Shown: in pieces, positions 50,504 through 62,341 of the stretch
How the letters are laid out: each line of letters starts with the position of its first letter
How positions within the stretch are numbered: position 1 is the stretch's first letter
Assembly: GCA_001632425.1 (NCBI GenBank)
Contig: KV425551.1
Coordinates: 1-64,000 of the forward strand
Source: Neolentinus lepideus HHB14362 ss-1
Lineage: Eukaryota; Basidiomycota; Agaricomycetes; Gloeophyllales; Gloeophyllaceae
Reading direction: 5' to 3'
Length of the DNA stretch: 64,000 nucleotides
Notes under the pieces: generated by a model
The model's input: only the letters and a program-made list of their open reading frames with translations
Told to the model about the DNA's origin: nothing
The model's database searches: none
Translations under genes and position numbers: made by a program

Positions 50504-52183
50504 ATGGATAGATTTGCTGATGATGCCGAGTTGTCGCAACAAATGGCACGATTACTTGGAGAAGAATTACTTCGCGTCAAGAAGGAACTTGACGACACTA
50601 ATCATGTGCATAGAATCTTTTCCTGCCATCTAGCCACCCGACTGACATGATAACCACGGTAGCGACTAAGTTCTCATAGATGTTCAACGGATTTGGAGGA
50701 AAATCAAAGTCAACTTCAGGATGAAGTCCAATCTATCAGAGACGAGAATGTTCAGCTACGAGGCCGCATACATGAATGGGGCTTGGCCGCGTCTGGAAAT
50801 GATCTGGGTGATCGTAGGAAGCCAGATCCTTCTGCACCAGATACAGTATGGCTGTGATGTTTCTTTGTCAGATCCTGACCATGATATATTTTTGATTCAG
50901 TTGCGAGATGAGATCGACAGGCTCAACAATGTTATTTCCCAGAAAGAGGTCACAGAAAGGCAGCACGTAAGTTCCTAGGTCTTGATAGCACCTGCCACCC
51001 GGTAGCTTGAGATACCCTTAATGTGGCAGATTGAAAAGATCAGCGCATTGGAAGGGGAGGTGGCAGGCCTTCTTGACATGTGCACGAAATACGAAGCTCT
51101 ACAGCCAAAATCGAAGGTACAATCGCCCCCTCATATCCGTTTGTCTCGTAATAACCTCTCTCAGCCCGTAGAAGATGCTGAAGCTGAAGCTTTAGGAAAG
51201 GAGGCAAGAGCTATCCTAGTTGTCGATCTTTTTCTCTCTGAAGGCCGATATACAGCCTCTCTCTTCAGCCTCAGTGGACGATTTCCTCCATGACTTCCTT
51301 GCGCAACTGCAATCATCTTCAATCCTTCTTCCCAAGAAACCCTTGGAATATGTTTCCAATGATGAGAATTTTAAGCTGACCGAGGTATGATCTTATGGTC
51401 GATCTTGTTTAACTATGCCGCTCATTCAGCGTGACTCTGCTCAGAAACAAGTGCAAATGTGGTGCGTCTCTTTCAAATGCTGTTCTGTAGGTGATGCAAT
51501 ATTTTCCTGCTCTTCAAGCACGTCGGACGGGTATTTGCTATTAAAAAGCCTGCAGGTTGAGTGGGCCACGGCCACTCGGACCCACGGTCTTGCATTTGCA
51601 CCGTTCCATCAGTTCAATGCGGATGTTGGGATATGCAAGTGGCGAAGATCTGGTCTTTCACAATACCATCAACACCGGAAGTATGAACTTCTACACGCGG
51701 AAGGGCACCAATGGTTCTATCTCGGAACATACGAAATTGCTGATTTGCGAAGCCTATCTTTTCATCAGGTCAAAGCACGAGATAATCACGTTCGTGCACA
51801 CGCCATCATCTGCTTGTATTGTAACTCACTGTGGACCTCAGATCAAAGAGTATCTCATTGAGAGTACCATACTCCTCCCTAAGAATCTCATACCGCCCTT
51901 CGTGACAGCCATGATGACAAATATGTATGAAGCTGGTATGCTCAAGGTGGAATGTGTGGCACTTCGTCGTACCGGCTTCAACCAGCGCCTGTACAATTCC
52001 CTGCGGAGCGTTCGGCAAACCTCGGAAAATGGCATAAAGCACTCAAAAGCGGTACCGGAGAAGGGACAGAGTACAAATCAAGGTAGCAAACGCAAGTTCG
52101 ATGAAGCTGAAGGTAGCCAAGATGCGCAAACCAGTGACGAGTCCAAGAAGGCGAAACTCGAAACATTCCGGTCCTTTTTCTAG
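50504..52183 (+). CDS. Tandem paralogue 2: coiled coil plus C-terminal module (DUF6697-like)
   Basis: Multi-exon gene with a first exon of 102 bases, the same size as in paralogue 1. It starts MDRFADDAELSQQMARLLGE and continues LLRVKKELDD, then a coiled coil (LRDEIDRLNNVISQKE, ISALEGEVAGLL). The C-terminal module matches its neighbours: DGYLLLKSLQVEWAT, RTHGLAFAPFHQF, SGLSQYHQHRKYELL, HQWFYLGTYEI, then MYEAGMLKVECVALRRTGFN. The tail is SKRKFDEAEG...KKAKLE, a probable bipartite nuclear signal. The intron before the module uses a normal GTGCGT donor. Middle exons were joined only approximately. Function is unknown. Confidence 0.78.
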
Positions 52184-53023
52184 TTTATTGTCACGACCTT
52201 TCAGTCTCACCTGATCTATCCCATATTCTCGCGTGCTACTGTCAAGTTTTGTGTTATCATTGTCTTTGTCCTGTTTTCCATTACCTGAGCTTCTCGATGT
52301 AACGGTCAAGGCCGTCCCATGCTATCCAATGTAGTGTGAATTGTCACGTCGCTGTAGTTAATAGGTCTCTGTCTTGCCAACGCCAGTGATCGACACCTTC
52401 TTGTGTTGTCTCAGTCCTTTTGTGAGTCACTGATACTTTCCCGATTTCCTGATGCGGTCTCGCAACAACCGTGCCCATTACATCCAAGTCGTTGTTAGTC
52501 ATCTGTCATACGTGGTTCTGACATATTATTATTGCGTGTTTAACTCACGGGCGTGATTACCACTAGATCGACATTTGCTTTGTGCCGTCGCTCCATTGAT
52601 CATAGGGTGTTCTACTAATAATAATTACTAATATACCTAAGGCATAGGCACAAAACTCGTCCGCAGGATCTCGATCTCATTTGGATCTCAACAAATTCCG
52701 TGCTAGCGTCACATTATAATAATCCTGATGCCTAACGGGCTCGGTATTGGCCGCCACCCGTTGGTGGCTTTCAGCCACATCGGCATCTCGACGGCCCCCG
52801 GCCGTCGCCGCACCGGCCTCTCCCCCAACCCAGCGAAATCGTACCCAACACTGCGTGACGTCGATTTCGTGTTCTCTGCATTTCGGGCATCTGCTCGCGC
52901 TAGGTACAGTTTTCTCTGTCTCATTCCCTCTTTCCTCGCTCCCTGCCCGCGCCCTAGCTTGGCACCTATTCTAGCTCGCAACTGTGCGCAACCCAGGCTG
53001 GACCCTCAGCCATCAACTGCACC
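52184..53023. other. Spacer between paralogues 2 and 3
   Basis: 840 bases with no recognised gene. An AT-rich segment (about 52610-52640) has ACTAATA-type repeats. A frame at 52728-53069 overlaps the start of paralogue 3 and has no known domain. Confidence 0.4.
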
Positions 53024-54938
53024 ATGGACTCGACAAGTGTGGAAGGGACAGAGGTATCTGAACAAATAATTCGCTTGTTGGGGGAAGATCTGGTTCGCGT
53101 TATGAAGGAGCTTACAGACACCAAGCTTGTGCGTGTGTGCCATCGATAGTCAGCTTACTGACTGATGCGGATGAGGCCGGTAGGAGCTGAATCGACTCAG
53201 ATCTTTGGGAAACGTTCATGATCAGCAGCTGCGGGAGGAACTTCGGTCAATGAGAGACGAAAATGCCAAGCTCCGAGCCCGTCTGCATGATTGGCGCTCA
53301 AACCCATTGGCTGCGTCCGTCAATGTCCTCGAGGATAGAAAACCGGACATTGCTGTGCTGGATTCGGTACGATCGTGATGCTTTCCCAAAGATGCTAATC
53401 CGTGACTTTCTCGGATCAGTTACATAGTGAAGTCAACAGGCTCAAGGGTATTATCTCTGAAAAGGAGATAATAGAGAAACAACACGTGCGTGGGAGATTC
53501 ACTGTCTGAGAATGTTACAATCGAGATTCATTTATTTCTGATAGTTTGCTAAAATCAATACGTTGATGGAGGAACTTTTGAAGGAGAAGTGTGCAAAGTC
53601 TCAAGCTAAACGTATTGATTCACTGAAAAGGGTACGACGGTAGTTCTATGCCAAGCTCCTTCGGCGACATTCATCTCTAGTGCATTGGATCTGTTGCTTC
53701 CGGAGCCGGTTGTCAGGAGGCGAGTGGATCGGGATCTTCGGGTTTTCACTTCGTTTGCCTACTCAAATTGCGATGATGCAGAAAATTTCCTGGGTCCAAG
53801 GAGATGACTTTTTAGAAGCTTTCCTCAAGCATTTACCACCCCCTGTCATCCAACTTCCGAAACTTCCCAAGAACATACTGGAATTTGTCTCTGATGCAGA
53901 TGATCTTCAGTTAAAACCGGTAAGATGTCATCATCAGGGCAACTTTTCCTGACTTGCTTTGAACTGATGCTTGCGCTCAGAAACATGCTAACAAGTAGTG
54001 CGTCTTTCGTTTGCCATCGAAATTTATTCAGCAGCTAAGTAAATACCAAGTGCATCAAATCCCTACTTCCGGTTGAAGAGTCAACAAATCAAATGGGCCT
54101 CTGAGTGCCGAACCCACGGTGTTGCCTTCGCACCAGTGCATCAGTACTGTGTTGAACGCCCGAATCCTCAGTGGGAGAGAACTGGCTTCTCGAAATATCA
54201 GCAGGGCGAGAAATACGACCTATTTCACATGGATCGAAACCAATGGTTCTATACGGGAACATATGAAGTCGTTGGCCTGCAGATATTTCCTTTGACTCGG
54301 GTCAGAGCCCAAAATCCTGACGTCTGTAGTGGCCGGGCTCCTTTTTCGTATTTTGGCTCACCATCAGTTTTCAGATCGCAGACGCTATCATTTGGAACAC
54401 GGCGCCTCTCAAGAATGGTCTGTTGGACATGATCAAAGGTATGTATGAAGCTGGGCTGCTCAAGGTCGAGTGTATCGCGCTTCGTCGCGCCGGCTTCAAC
54501 ATGTCCCTATACCATTCCATGGTCGCCTGTCGAAAGCTCCTCGAGGAGAAGGCGAAAGCAAATGCTCTGGAAGCACAGCGAACAGTCGAGCAGGGTAGCA
54601 AACGCAAGCTCAGCGATGCGGGCGGTAGCCTGATTTCCGAGAATGGTGAGGTGGCGAAGAAGGCGAGAACGGACGTGCTACGAGCCCTCGTCCCCTACGG
54701 TAGCCCATCTCCCAAAGTTAATAAGGTGGCACAGAAGGCAAGACCTCACGAGCTACCAGCACACCCAACCATCTCCTACCAAGGTCCCGAAATCAATAAA
54801 GCGGCAAAGTACGCGATAACTCACGAAATACAACCACGAACTCTTTCGGACGGCGGCAACCCCTTACAGTGCAGTAAGACGGTAAATAGCATGAGAAGCA
54901 GCTGGGCCGCTTTCGACAACTATCGCTCTCAGCAGTAG
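53024..54938 (+). CDS. Tandem paralogue 3: coiled coil plus C-terminal module (DUF6697-like)
   Basis: Multi-exon gene with a first exon of 105 bases. The start MDSTSVEGTEVSEQIIRLLGE continues DLVRVMKELTD and matches both neighbours. A coiled coil follows (LREELRSMRDENAKLRARL, LHSEVNRLKGIISEKE). The module reads NPYFRLKSQQIKWASE, RTHGVAFAPVHQY, TGFSKYQQGEKYDLF, NQWFYTGTYEVVG and MYEAGLLKVECIALRRAGFN. The tail is longer than in the others, with two similar segments (KVNKVAQKARPHELPAHPTIS and EINKAAKYAITHEIQPRTLS), a small internal duplication. SKRKLSDAGG and KKARTD suggest nuclear import. Function is unknown. Confidence 0.8.
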
Positions 54939-55437
54939 TCAAGTTTCGTCAGGCATTGAATGCGACATCTTCCAATCTTCTACGCCTCCGTGATACCCTC
55001 ACAAGTACCTGTCGGTCTCAATACGCTGTCTGGTGTCTTCTTCTTGGCAGGTCCTTCGCGTTACTACTGGCTCCGTCTGGTTCGTCTTGGTCACCTTCTC
55101 GCTTCCCGCCTGTCTCTTGTTTAGACTGCGAAGACACTATTCTCGCGGAAACCATATAATCCCACAAACTAGTTCCAGGCTGTCAAGAGCACCACAAACC
55201 TGTGATACCTAGGAGTCTGTCTTCGACCCTTCCTTTGACCCTCTCTTATTGGATAATTGTCAATGTGTATTCTTTTTGTATACTGTCGGTTGTTCGGCCG
55301 TAACGTGGTTGTACAATGTATACTTCTCGCGAAGGACACTCTGCATTTAATGGAACGGATTTGTACAACGCACATGAAACAGCTGGTCATGAACATGAAA
55401 ATATGAGGAATTTAACATAACGCGTAAGAAGCGCACG
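54939..55437. other. Convergent spacer
   Basis: It lies between paralogue 3 and the convergent tubulin-tyrosine-ligase-like gene. No gene is seen. Confidence 0.4.
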
Positions 55438-57044
55438 TCACCACCCGCCCCGAACCTGCACATCCAGCACCTTCCTCATGCACCACTTCTTCCGGTCTTC
55501 CTCAGCCTCGTGTCCTTCAAGCCACGGTCGTACCGCGACTTCACCAATACCAGTGAACAGCCCATGGAGCAGCCAGTACAGGCGCTTCCCGGTCATCTCG
55601 ATGGCAGGCTCGGCATTAAGCTCGAGGAGGGAAACGGTGTACGGGCATGAGGAAGACGGAGAAGCGGACGGAGGAGGGTGGGAGAGGAGAAAATCGACGC
55701 CGAAAAGCTCGAATGCGTTGGGGAGGGGCTGTGGAGGAGGTTGTTAGTATTCTGTAAGGATATGGGAGTGGTGAGAATAAGAACTTGGAAGTGGACGGGG
55801 TTCTCGAGGGCGGCTTTGAACACCTCTGCGACGATATCGCCCATCCTAGCTTTTATACTCTCTACGTCCTCCTTGCTCAATGTCTCCTCTTCAGATGCAC
55901 CGAGGACAGTGCACCCGACGAGCTCGTCAAGCGTGCGGACGTGTTCCTCGGAGTGGTCGGGCTGGAGGCATGTGTTTGTGAGGTGCGGCGTCAGGTCAAC
56001 GTTACCTTCTTGGTCTGCAGTGGAGGAAGGTGGACCGTAGGGTGCGGAGGAGAAGAGGGCGAGGATATTGGTGTAGAGGTAGACTCGGAGGGCGCCGCGG
56101 GCGAGGACGTAGGCGCGGAGGTGGAACTCGCGGGTAATGTGAATTAGTCGAAGGTGAGGTAAGGTAATGGAGGCGCACTTTGTGTCCAAAAAGCTGCGCT
56201 TTGGGAAGTTTCGCGGAGGACGGGAAAATAGGCCGTTCAGTGGGGTCGAGGAGAAGGGGGGTTGATATATATTGCTGTGCAGAGAATAATTAGCCAGAGG
56301 ATGAGATCAAATAAAGCAGCCTGAAACATACCTGGACCACAAAGTGGCGCAGTTGTGAGGTGACTATGCCTGTACCCGAGTCATCTTCCTGATCGTCGTC
56401 TGCAGCTGCATCGTCGAATTGATTATTACACGCAATTCGCCCGGAAGCGCATTGAACATACCCGCTTCGTCTTCGTCATCATCATTTTCATCCCACTCTT
56501 CAAAGATGTTCTGCAGAGCATCTTTCGAGTCAAATATACGGATGCCATTGCCTCGATCCGCCATTCCAGGCTTCAAGATAAACCACCTCCTGTCCTCAGG
56601 CTCCCTTTCTCTGTTCTCGTCTAGCACCATACCCAAATCCCACAGCTCATCGGTCCACTTGTCGTCTATTTCGTCACTCCATGAGATCTCGACCTCCCAT
56701 GTCCGTGGTGTGCCTGACTTTAGCGGACTGTCACCAGAATGTTTTGTGAGGTACGCGGAAACGCATCGACTAAGATAGTGCTTTCGGATCAAGGCTTTAC
56801 GGATGGTATATGAGGATGAAAGCACTTTCGACGGATGGGCCAGGGTGAGGTCGTGGTTCATGTGGTCGTAGGATTGCCACTGGAGGATGCGGCCCCAGGA
56901 TGCGGAAGCATCATTGGAAAGGGTGCCAGAGAGACGAGACTCGGTGGCGACAGACAAGTATGTTAGAGTGTGGCTGACAAGACCGAGAGTGACCGGTGCT
57001 TCTGGCCACTCGATGACTGCAGCCACAGACGGTTGTGGATCCAT
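55438..57044 (-). CDS. Tubulin-tyrosine ligase-like (TTL) family protein
   Basis: About four exons on the minus strand give roughly 480 residues. Typical ATP-grasp TTL stretches are DRRWFILKPGMADRGNGIRIF, LRHFVVQ(EY), HLRLIHITREFHLRAYVLARG and LYTNILALFSSAPY. Further stretches are HLTNTCLQ, FELFGVDFLL-like and LLELNAEPAIEMTG. The Lys in LKP and the Glu and Asn in LELNAEPA are expected ATP and Mg ligands. A 55-base intron (GTATGT...GATGCAG) in the acidic region removes an apparent stop. Fungal TTL-like proteins, such as yeast Pby1, may not act on tubulin. Start 57044 is preferred. An in-frame ATG at 57071 would add a Trp/Leu repeat from the CCACAG repeat. Confidence 0.87.
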
Positions 57045-57147
57045 GAGCCACAGCCACAACCACAGCCACATCTAAAGATAATGTGACCCTCTACAATGTC
57101 CAGAAAAGGCAAAATCTCACTGGCGCGGCTCCGTCCTGGCCCTCGCC

Positions 57148-58422
57148 ATGGCCACGTCAAACTACATCTTCACTCTCCAGCCGACCTTTACTCAAGGCCT
57201 CGTTATAGGCCAGCTCTCCATCCTTTGTCTAATTTACTTTATTTTGAAGTATCTATTCTTCGATGCGACCGCTAGTCACGAGCATAGTTTTCAGCCCGCT
57301 GCACGCAAGACAGTGGATATAACGGAGGATCCTGGTCAGATGAAGAGCAGCGAAATGCAAGAGAAAGCTGCGGAGGGAGAGGAGTCTGCGGAGTGGTTCA
57401 ATATGCTTCTTGGCCAGGTGCGTGTGGTCGGGGAACCTCCGGAAATATCGACTTGCCGATTCACCTGATGCCAGGTAATCCAAGCATACCGCTCAAAGTT
57501 AAGAGATGACCTGCCTGGCCCCGAGGGAGACGAGATAGCATGCAGACGTGTCGAGGAATTCGCCAACAAATTACGGCCAGCGGGCTTCATGGTATGCCCT
57601 GTGGTTGTTGAACCTTCATATGGACGGGGTCACTGACATATTCCGAAACTATCAAGGATCCTATTAAAGTACACTCTGTAAATCTTGGCGCTTCCGCGCC
57701 CAGAATCACCTATGCCCGTCTTCATCACGCTCCATCCACAGCTTTACCTTCGAAATCCGCGTCCAAATCCAAATCCCGAACGGAAGGCCCAGCAGTTAGT
57801 TTATTGTCCGTCTATCTTCTAGATTTTGTTGTAATTCCGTGTTCCATGTTTCTACCCATATACTTTAGCCTCTTCCGAATCCTTCAACTGTACACTTCAA
57901 CATGATCTACAAGGACTCCGTCTCCATCTCACTCTCCACCGCATGTCTCTTAAACTACCCCTTCGAAGGCTTTGCACGACTCCCTGTATCGCTAGTCATT
58001 GAATTGGACATGTTCGAATCACCCGTATGTGCTCTTTTATTGCCACATAGACCCCAGATAACATTCTTGACTAGATTACCCTCACACCCCCAATCCCCAC
58101 TCACCCCTCCCCAACACTAACAATGTCCCTCCCTTCCTACCCCGCCCCATCAACTCCGCCTCCTGGCATTCTCCTCCCCCTGAAAGAACCCTCAGGCGAA
58201 GGTCGGGGTTTCACTATCAAGCTCAAGACCAGCTCACTGCTCGGCAGCCGTGCGAAGCTGGTTGACGTGCCGAAGGTGGGCGAGCTAATCGAGATGCAGG
58301 TCCGCCGGCTGCTCGCGGAGAGGGGGACGTTCAAAATTGTCTTACCTGGCATCGGCAGTGTGCAGGAGGCGAAGGAGGAGTTGAAGAAAGAGAAGGAGAT
58401 CATGATGCAGGGCTTTACATGA
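57148..58422 (+). CDS. MMM1: Maintenance of mitochondrial morphology protein 1 (ERMES subunit Mmm1)
   Basis: About five exons give roughly 350 residues. A short lumenal start (MATSNYIFTLQPTFTQGLVI) is followed by a membrane segment (GQLSILCLIYFILKYLFF). The SMP lipid-transfer domain then includes SAEWFNMLLGQVIQAYRSKL, VEEFANKLRPAGFMDPIKV, VNLGASAPRI, MIYKDSVSISLSTACLLNYP, LPVSLVIELDMF, TSSLLGSRAKLVDVPK and RGTFKIVLPGI. Mmm1 is the ER-anchored part of ERMES, which tethers ER to mitochondria and moves phospholipids with Mdm12 and Mdm34. A Pro-rich insert after MSLPSYPAPS interrupts the SMP domain. The C-terminus ends in a charged helix. Confidence 0.93.
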
Positions 58423-58613
58423 TCGAATTCAAGTTAAGATTTTCACGACGACACGAATGGGAAACGAAACGCATAATTATATCTCTTTAAATTGTATATG
58501 TATTGTACCCAGCAGCTAGTAATGTATATACCAAGGGGTGAACGGGTGGTGATCAGGATAACGTCGTTGGCAGGCAATCGGAGACTATCAAATTCTCAGA
58601 CTTGTATACGCGA

Positions 58614-58676
58614 GTTGCGTAAACGTTACGCAACGCGTCATTGAGGCATGAGTAAACCTGAGGTCTACTCATGCCT
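58614..58676. repeat. Two adjacent perfect inverted repeats
   Basis: The first has 9-base arms GTTGCGTAA and TTACGCAAC (58614-58622, 58626-58634) around three bases. The second has 11-base arms AGGCATGAGTA and TACTCATGCCT (58644-58654, 58666-58676) around an 11-base loop. They lie between MMM1 and the next gene, which could start at 58801. Confidence 0.8.
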
Positions 58677-58800
58677 TAAGGACGTGCCGTGTCTTCAACA
58701 CGACTTCGGACGCCCATATGATCTGTTCGTAATCGGCGATCTGCAGGCGCTTCAAGTTCTTCTGCCAACCAACCGTTCAGAGGGAGGACGTCCAGCTCAG

Positions 58801-60057
58801 ATGGACGGGGAAGAGCGGTACTCGACACGCTCGGCAACGCGGAGGCGGTCGAGCAGTGTCCCTGTCGCCCCCCGTAGCCAGAGCCAAGGGGACGGCGCGA
58901 GGAAGATGAGAGAGTATTTAGGTGGGTACCTTCTGTCTATAATACGGATCTGCACCCGGGTCTAATGATAGTATACGTCTAGATTGTGTGATGATCATCC
59001 CAAAGAAACCAACCTCTAGTGCTGGCGGCTCGAAGAGACGTGAGTACCGTGGTTTGCTTCATTCATTCTGCCTAATTCGCTTCCGTGCCCCGAACGCATG
59101 TCTACCATGATATCCACACACTCCTCTATATATGCGTCTCTATCTCAGTTCTTTCCCTCAGCTTGGAACCCCAGATCTACTTTAACACTAATCAAAGTTG
59201 CCTACCGATGGTAATGCTAATCTAAATTTACCTGCAGATCATCCCTCCTCCCGAAGCGTAGACCTCGAGCCCGCCCACCCACGCAAGAAGCCCCGGAGTT
59301 CACCCCGCACCTCCGCGCCGCCACCTGTCTCTTCGTCCAGGCAGATGAGGAGTGGGTTATTAACGCCTTCGCCTTCTAGCGAGCTTCTGCGGTCTGGAGC
59401 TCGCCCGTCCGGATCGAGAACAAGACCAGCCGGCAGCGCCAGGAGCAAGTCGAAGGATGCGCGGGAGGATGGGAGGTCAGTCAAGCCTCTCCCACGCAGG
59501 CGCGCGGGTGCGATGAACAAGGGGAAGGGTAAAAAATGCGATGCGCCTTCCACCTCGCACGAAGACGAGCCAGAGGAAGACCTGGACATGGACATGGTCG
59601 CGGAGGTGGAGGGAAATATAGACATGGATCTGGATCTGGTCATACCGGACTTCCAGATGCTTGATATCTCGGACGCGGCGGCTGTCGTTGGGTCGCCTGC
59701 GTACCTCCTTAACGCGGACAAGGCATATGTGTCTGCGGACGCAGCTGCTATAATTCAGAGTAAGTCCGGCTCCCTCTTCTTTCGCATACATCCCCGTTCA
59801 GATTCGGGCGTTCTGATCAATGTAACTTGGCAGGCATGAAACACGCGTTGCGTCTCGAAACCGCTGCCCGGCGGAAAGCGGAGGAACGCGTACTCGAGGA
59901 AACGCGCAAACGGGCTGAGGCTGAGAGACAGCTGCAAGAGCTGCAAGCACAGCTTCGCAAGGATGGTAAGAAGAGAGCTCGTGACATACAGCAGGAGGGC
60001 TTCGGTCCTGCTGAATTGGTCGAACAGCCTACAGAGTCATCAGGGTCTCCTTCCTGA
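58801..60057 (+). CDS. Low-complexity basic protein with C-terminal coiled coil, function unknown
   Basis: A tentative gene model. The first exon starts MDGEERYSTRSATRRRSSS and ends near 58920. Later exons give DCVMIIPKKPTSSAGGSKR, then after about 59240 a Ser/Arg/Pro-rich stretch (RKKPRSSPRTSAPPP, SRTRPAGSARSKSKD) with several basic nuclear-type signals. An acidic Asp/Met repeat (DLDMDMVAEVEGNIDMDLDL) follows, then a coiled coil (LETAARRKAEERVLEETRK). The GT-AG intron at about 59760-59834 is clear. Whether a small exon lies between 59040 and 59240 is unclear. An upstream ATG at 58648 sits inside an inverted repeat and is less likely. No family was recognised. Confidence 0.55.
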
Positions 60058-61046
60058 GACGCAGCCAAATAGAATGGGATCAGGTTCAGCACAGGCTTCG
60101 ACTAATCCCGGAGAGCCCAGTATCATTTTGTCATTCCGTCTAGCTCGCTTCCCTAGTAGAGTCATAGAAAGCATGGGGCTGAACACAGGAGGAACTCGTT
60201 CTGCATGATCCGTCCATCATACCATCGTTCAGGCGCTGCAGAGCTCATGGGGACTGGGCGGTTCGGTCAAGCAGACCGTTCACCGAACGGAATGGAAGAT
60301 TGAAGGATCTGTGGAAAGTAGTGTAATCCCCGGGTCCAACGCATATATATGCTGTATACCGAGCACGGTACATAATCAACTACATACTGATGCTGCTCCA
60401 GGAACCATGCCGTAGATAACCCTAACTTGTGGTATATGACACACTGACACAGGGATATTATGTTTCTTCAGCGTTTGCGCCCAATGCTAGCGCTTGGAAA
60501 ACATGCCGCATACACTAGTACTTAAGCCAGCTGCTACCCAGGCGAACCAGTCGTAATGTCCACCTATAATCTTTGGATACAATATACAGAATAAACAGTC
60601 CATTTGGTCTAGTATGGATACACGAGTTACTTGACTAATTCTTTATGAATGCCAAAAGATGCCACAAGAAAATATTGATCCGAAACGCCTCTTTTTGAGG
60701 CGGCTATGCAAAGAATTACATCCTCTTGGTTCGTCCGTAGACGTTGGGGAAAGAGCCGAGAAACAGGGACAGTGAAGGAGAATGCAGATGATGTTATGGA
60801 TATAGCAATGAATTTGATGCTTTACGTTTGAGTAAATTAGGCAGACAGGAAGGATAAACAGCAAAAACCATCCGTTGTCGCTTGCAGGAACGTGTGATAA
60901 CTTCAACGCTTTTGAAGGATGTGAGAGGGTTAACAACCGACAAGAAGGAAGTGGGATTCGAGTTCCGGTTAATGGCTTGTATTGCTCCCGTGATTCTCCC
61001 AGAAAGTGGTTCGCATCTAGGCGACGGAACCGCGGAGCTTAGTTGC
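60058..61046. other. Convergent intergenic region
   Basis: About 1 kb between two convergent genes. Frames on either strand are short and have no recognised domain. A single CCCTAAC occurs near 60420. Confidence 0.45.
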
Positions 61047-62341
61047 TTAGTCGAACATCGACCCGACTTCACAGTCGTCTATTAATGTAGCAGTCTGGAG
61101 ACCCGACAAAGCGCCGTAGTCACTGATACCGCCCGCGCCGTTGGCGAGCGCAAGCGTGAGTGCCGCAATAGCTTTCTCCGAGCGGGAAGCCGACGAAGGC
61201 AGGGTGGGGTGTTTTTGCAAATGTGACGGCGGGGGTAGGGGAAGAGAGGCGAGGGAGGAATTGGTGGAGTTCGTGTATGTGTGAGTATGCGCAGACGTGA
61301 ATGGGTTCGGGATGCCGGTCGTGGCGAATGAGAAGCGGGTATCTCTCAGGAGGTTATTACTAGGTTCGTCGTCGTCAGATGAGTACGAAGACGGCCCCGA
61401 GGCGGAGGTGTCCATCGGTGAGGAACACCGGTCGCTCTCGTCCATCGAGGGTTGATATTGCTGCAGGTCGAGAGAGAAAGTATCCAAATCCATATCGCCT
61501 AATGACATGGTCCTCTTCTTACTAATAGGCTCGCCACCTGAACTACTTTCTCCAACAAAAATTTGCACATCATCTTCTTCCTCCTCGGTGGCGCTGTCGA
61601 TGGGGTACGTTCGCCTGGCAGGGTCATAATAGGATACCGGACGTTTCCGTATCCCGCCATGGAAATGGCGTTGGTCGGCAATGCGTCCTCGGCCAGATAA
61701 ATTCTTCGTCCTCGCCCGCTCGAGATCGCGCATGCGTAGAACGAAACCTTCACCGCCCTCCGCTATGCTTTTCCGCAGATCACCGAACGCAGTGGAGCGC
61801 ATTCGATGCAAGTCCGCATTACTCGGCGGATGAGAACCGGGTAACGAGTGACTCGGTACTGAGTGACGGCCAGGTGAATGGCGTGTGCCACGAGGCGTCC
61901 GCTTGCGATTGGGGAAGAGGTTGAAGGCTACTGGCGTGGACGCAAGGCCAGGCGTCGGAGGCGCAGAGGATGGACTAGGCTGGTCGTCCGAACTGGACGA
62001 CCAAATCATCGCCGAGTGGTTGTCATTTGTACTTTCAAAGGCAGGCTGTTGAGAAATGTGAGATTAGAGCTGTCGTAGAGACCATATGGGTAGGATGCAC
62101 CGACCGATGCCTCTCTACGAGCTCTCTTCCCTCTTCTCCACATATCCACATCCCATTTCTGTGGCGCCTCTGTGGCAGACTCGTCACGATAGGACGGACT
62201 GAAAGGCTGATGCGGGTGGGCTCTCTTGGTGGCACAGTTCCATACATCATCAGCAAGGAAACGCGGCGCGGACGATGGCGAGGCCGACGCAGAGTTTGAT
62301 CTTCGACGACGGGTGGTATGTCTGATGGGCGACGACAGCAT
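61047..62341 (-). CDS. Ser/Arg-rich disordered protein, function unknown
   Basis: Two exons on the minus strand (62341 to about 62096, then about 62036 to 61047) are joined by a GTCGGT...CAACAG intron, giving about 410 residues. The N-terminus (SSPIRHTTRRRRSNSASA) and KWDVDMWRRGKRARRE are basic. The middle has NLFPNRKRTPRGTRHSPGR and DLRKSIAEGGEGFVLRMRDLE, which looks helical. The C-terminus is Ser/Thr/Pro-rich and ends SGLQTATLIDDCEVGSMFD, with a hydrophobic ALTLALANGAGG before it. No known domain is recognised. Start 62341 was chosen; an in-frame ATG at 62437 is possible. Basic patches suggest a nuclear location. Confidence 0.65.
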
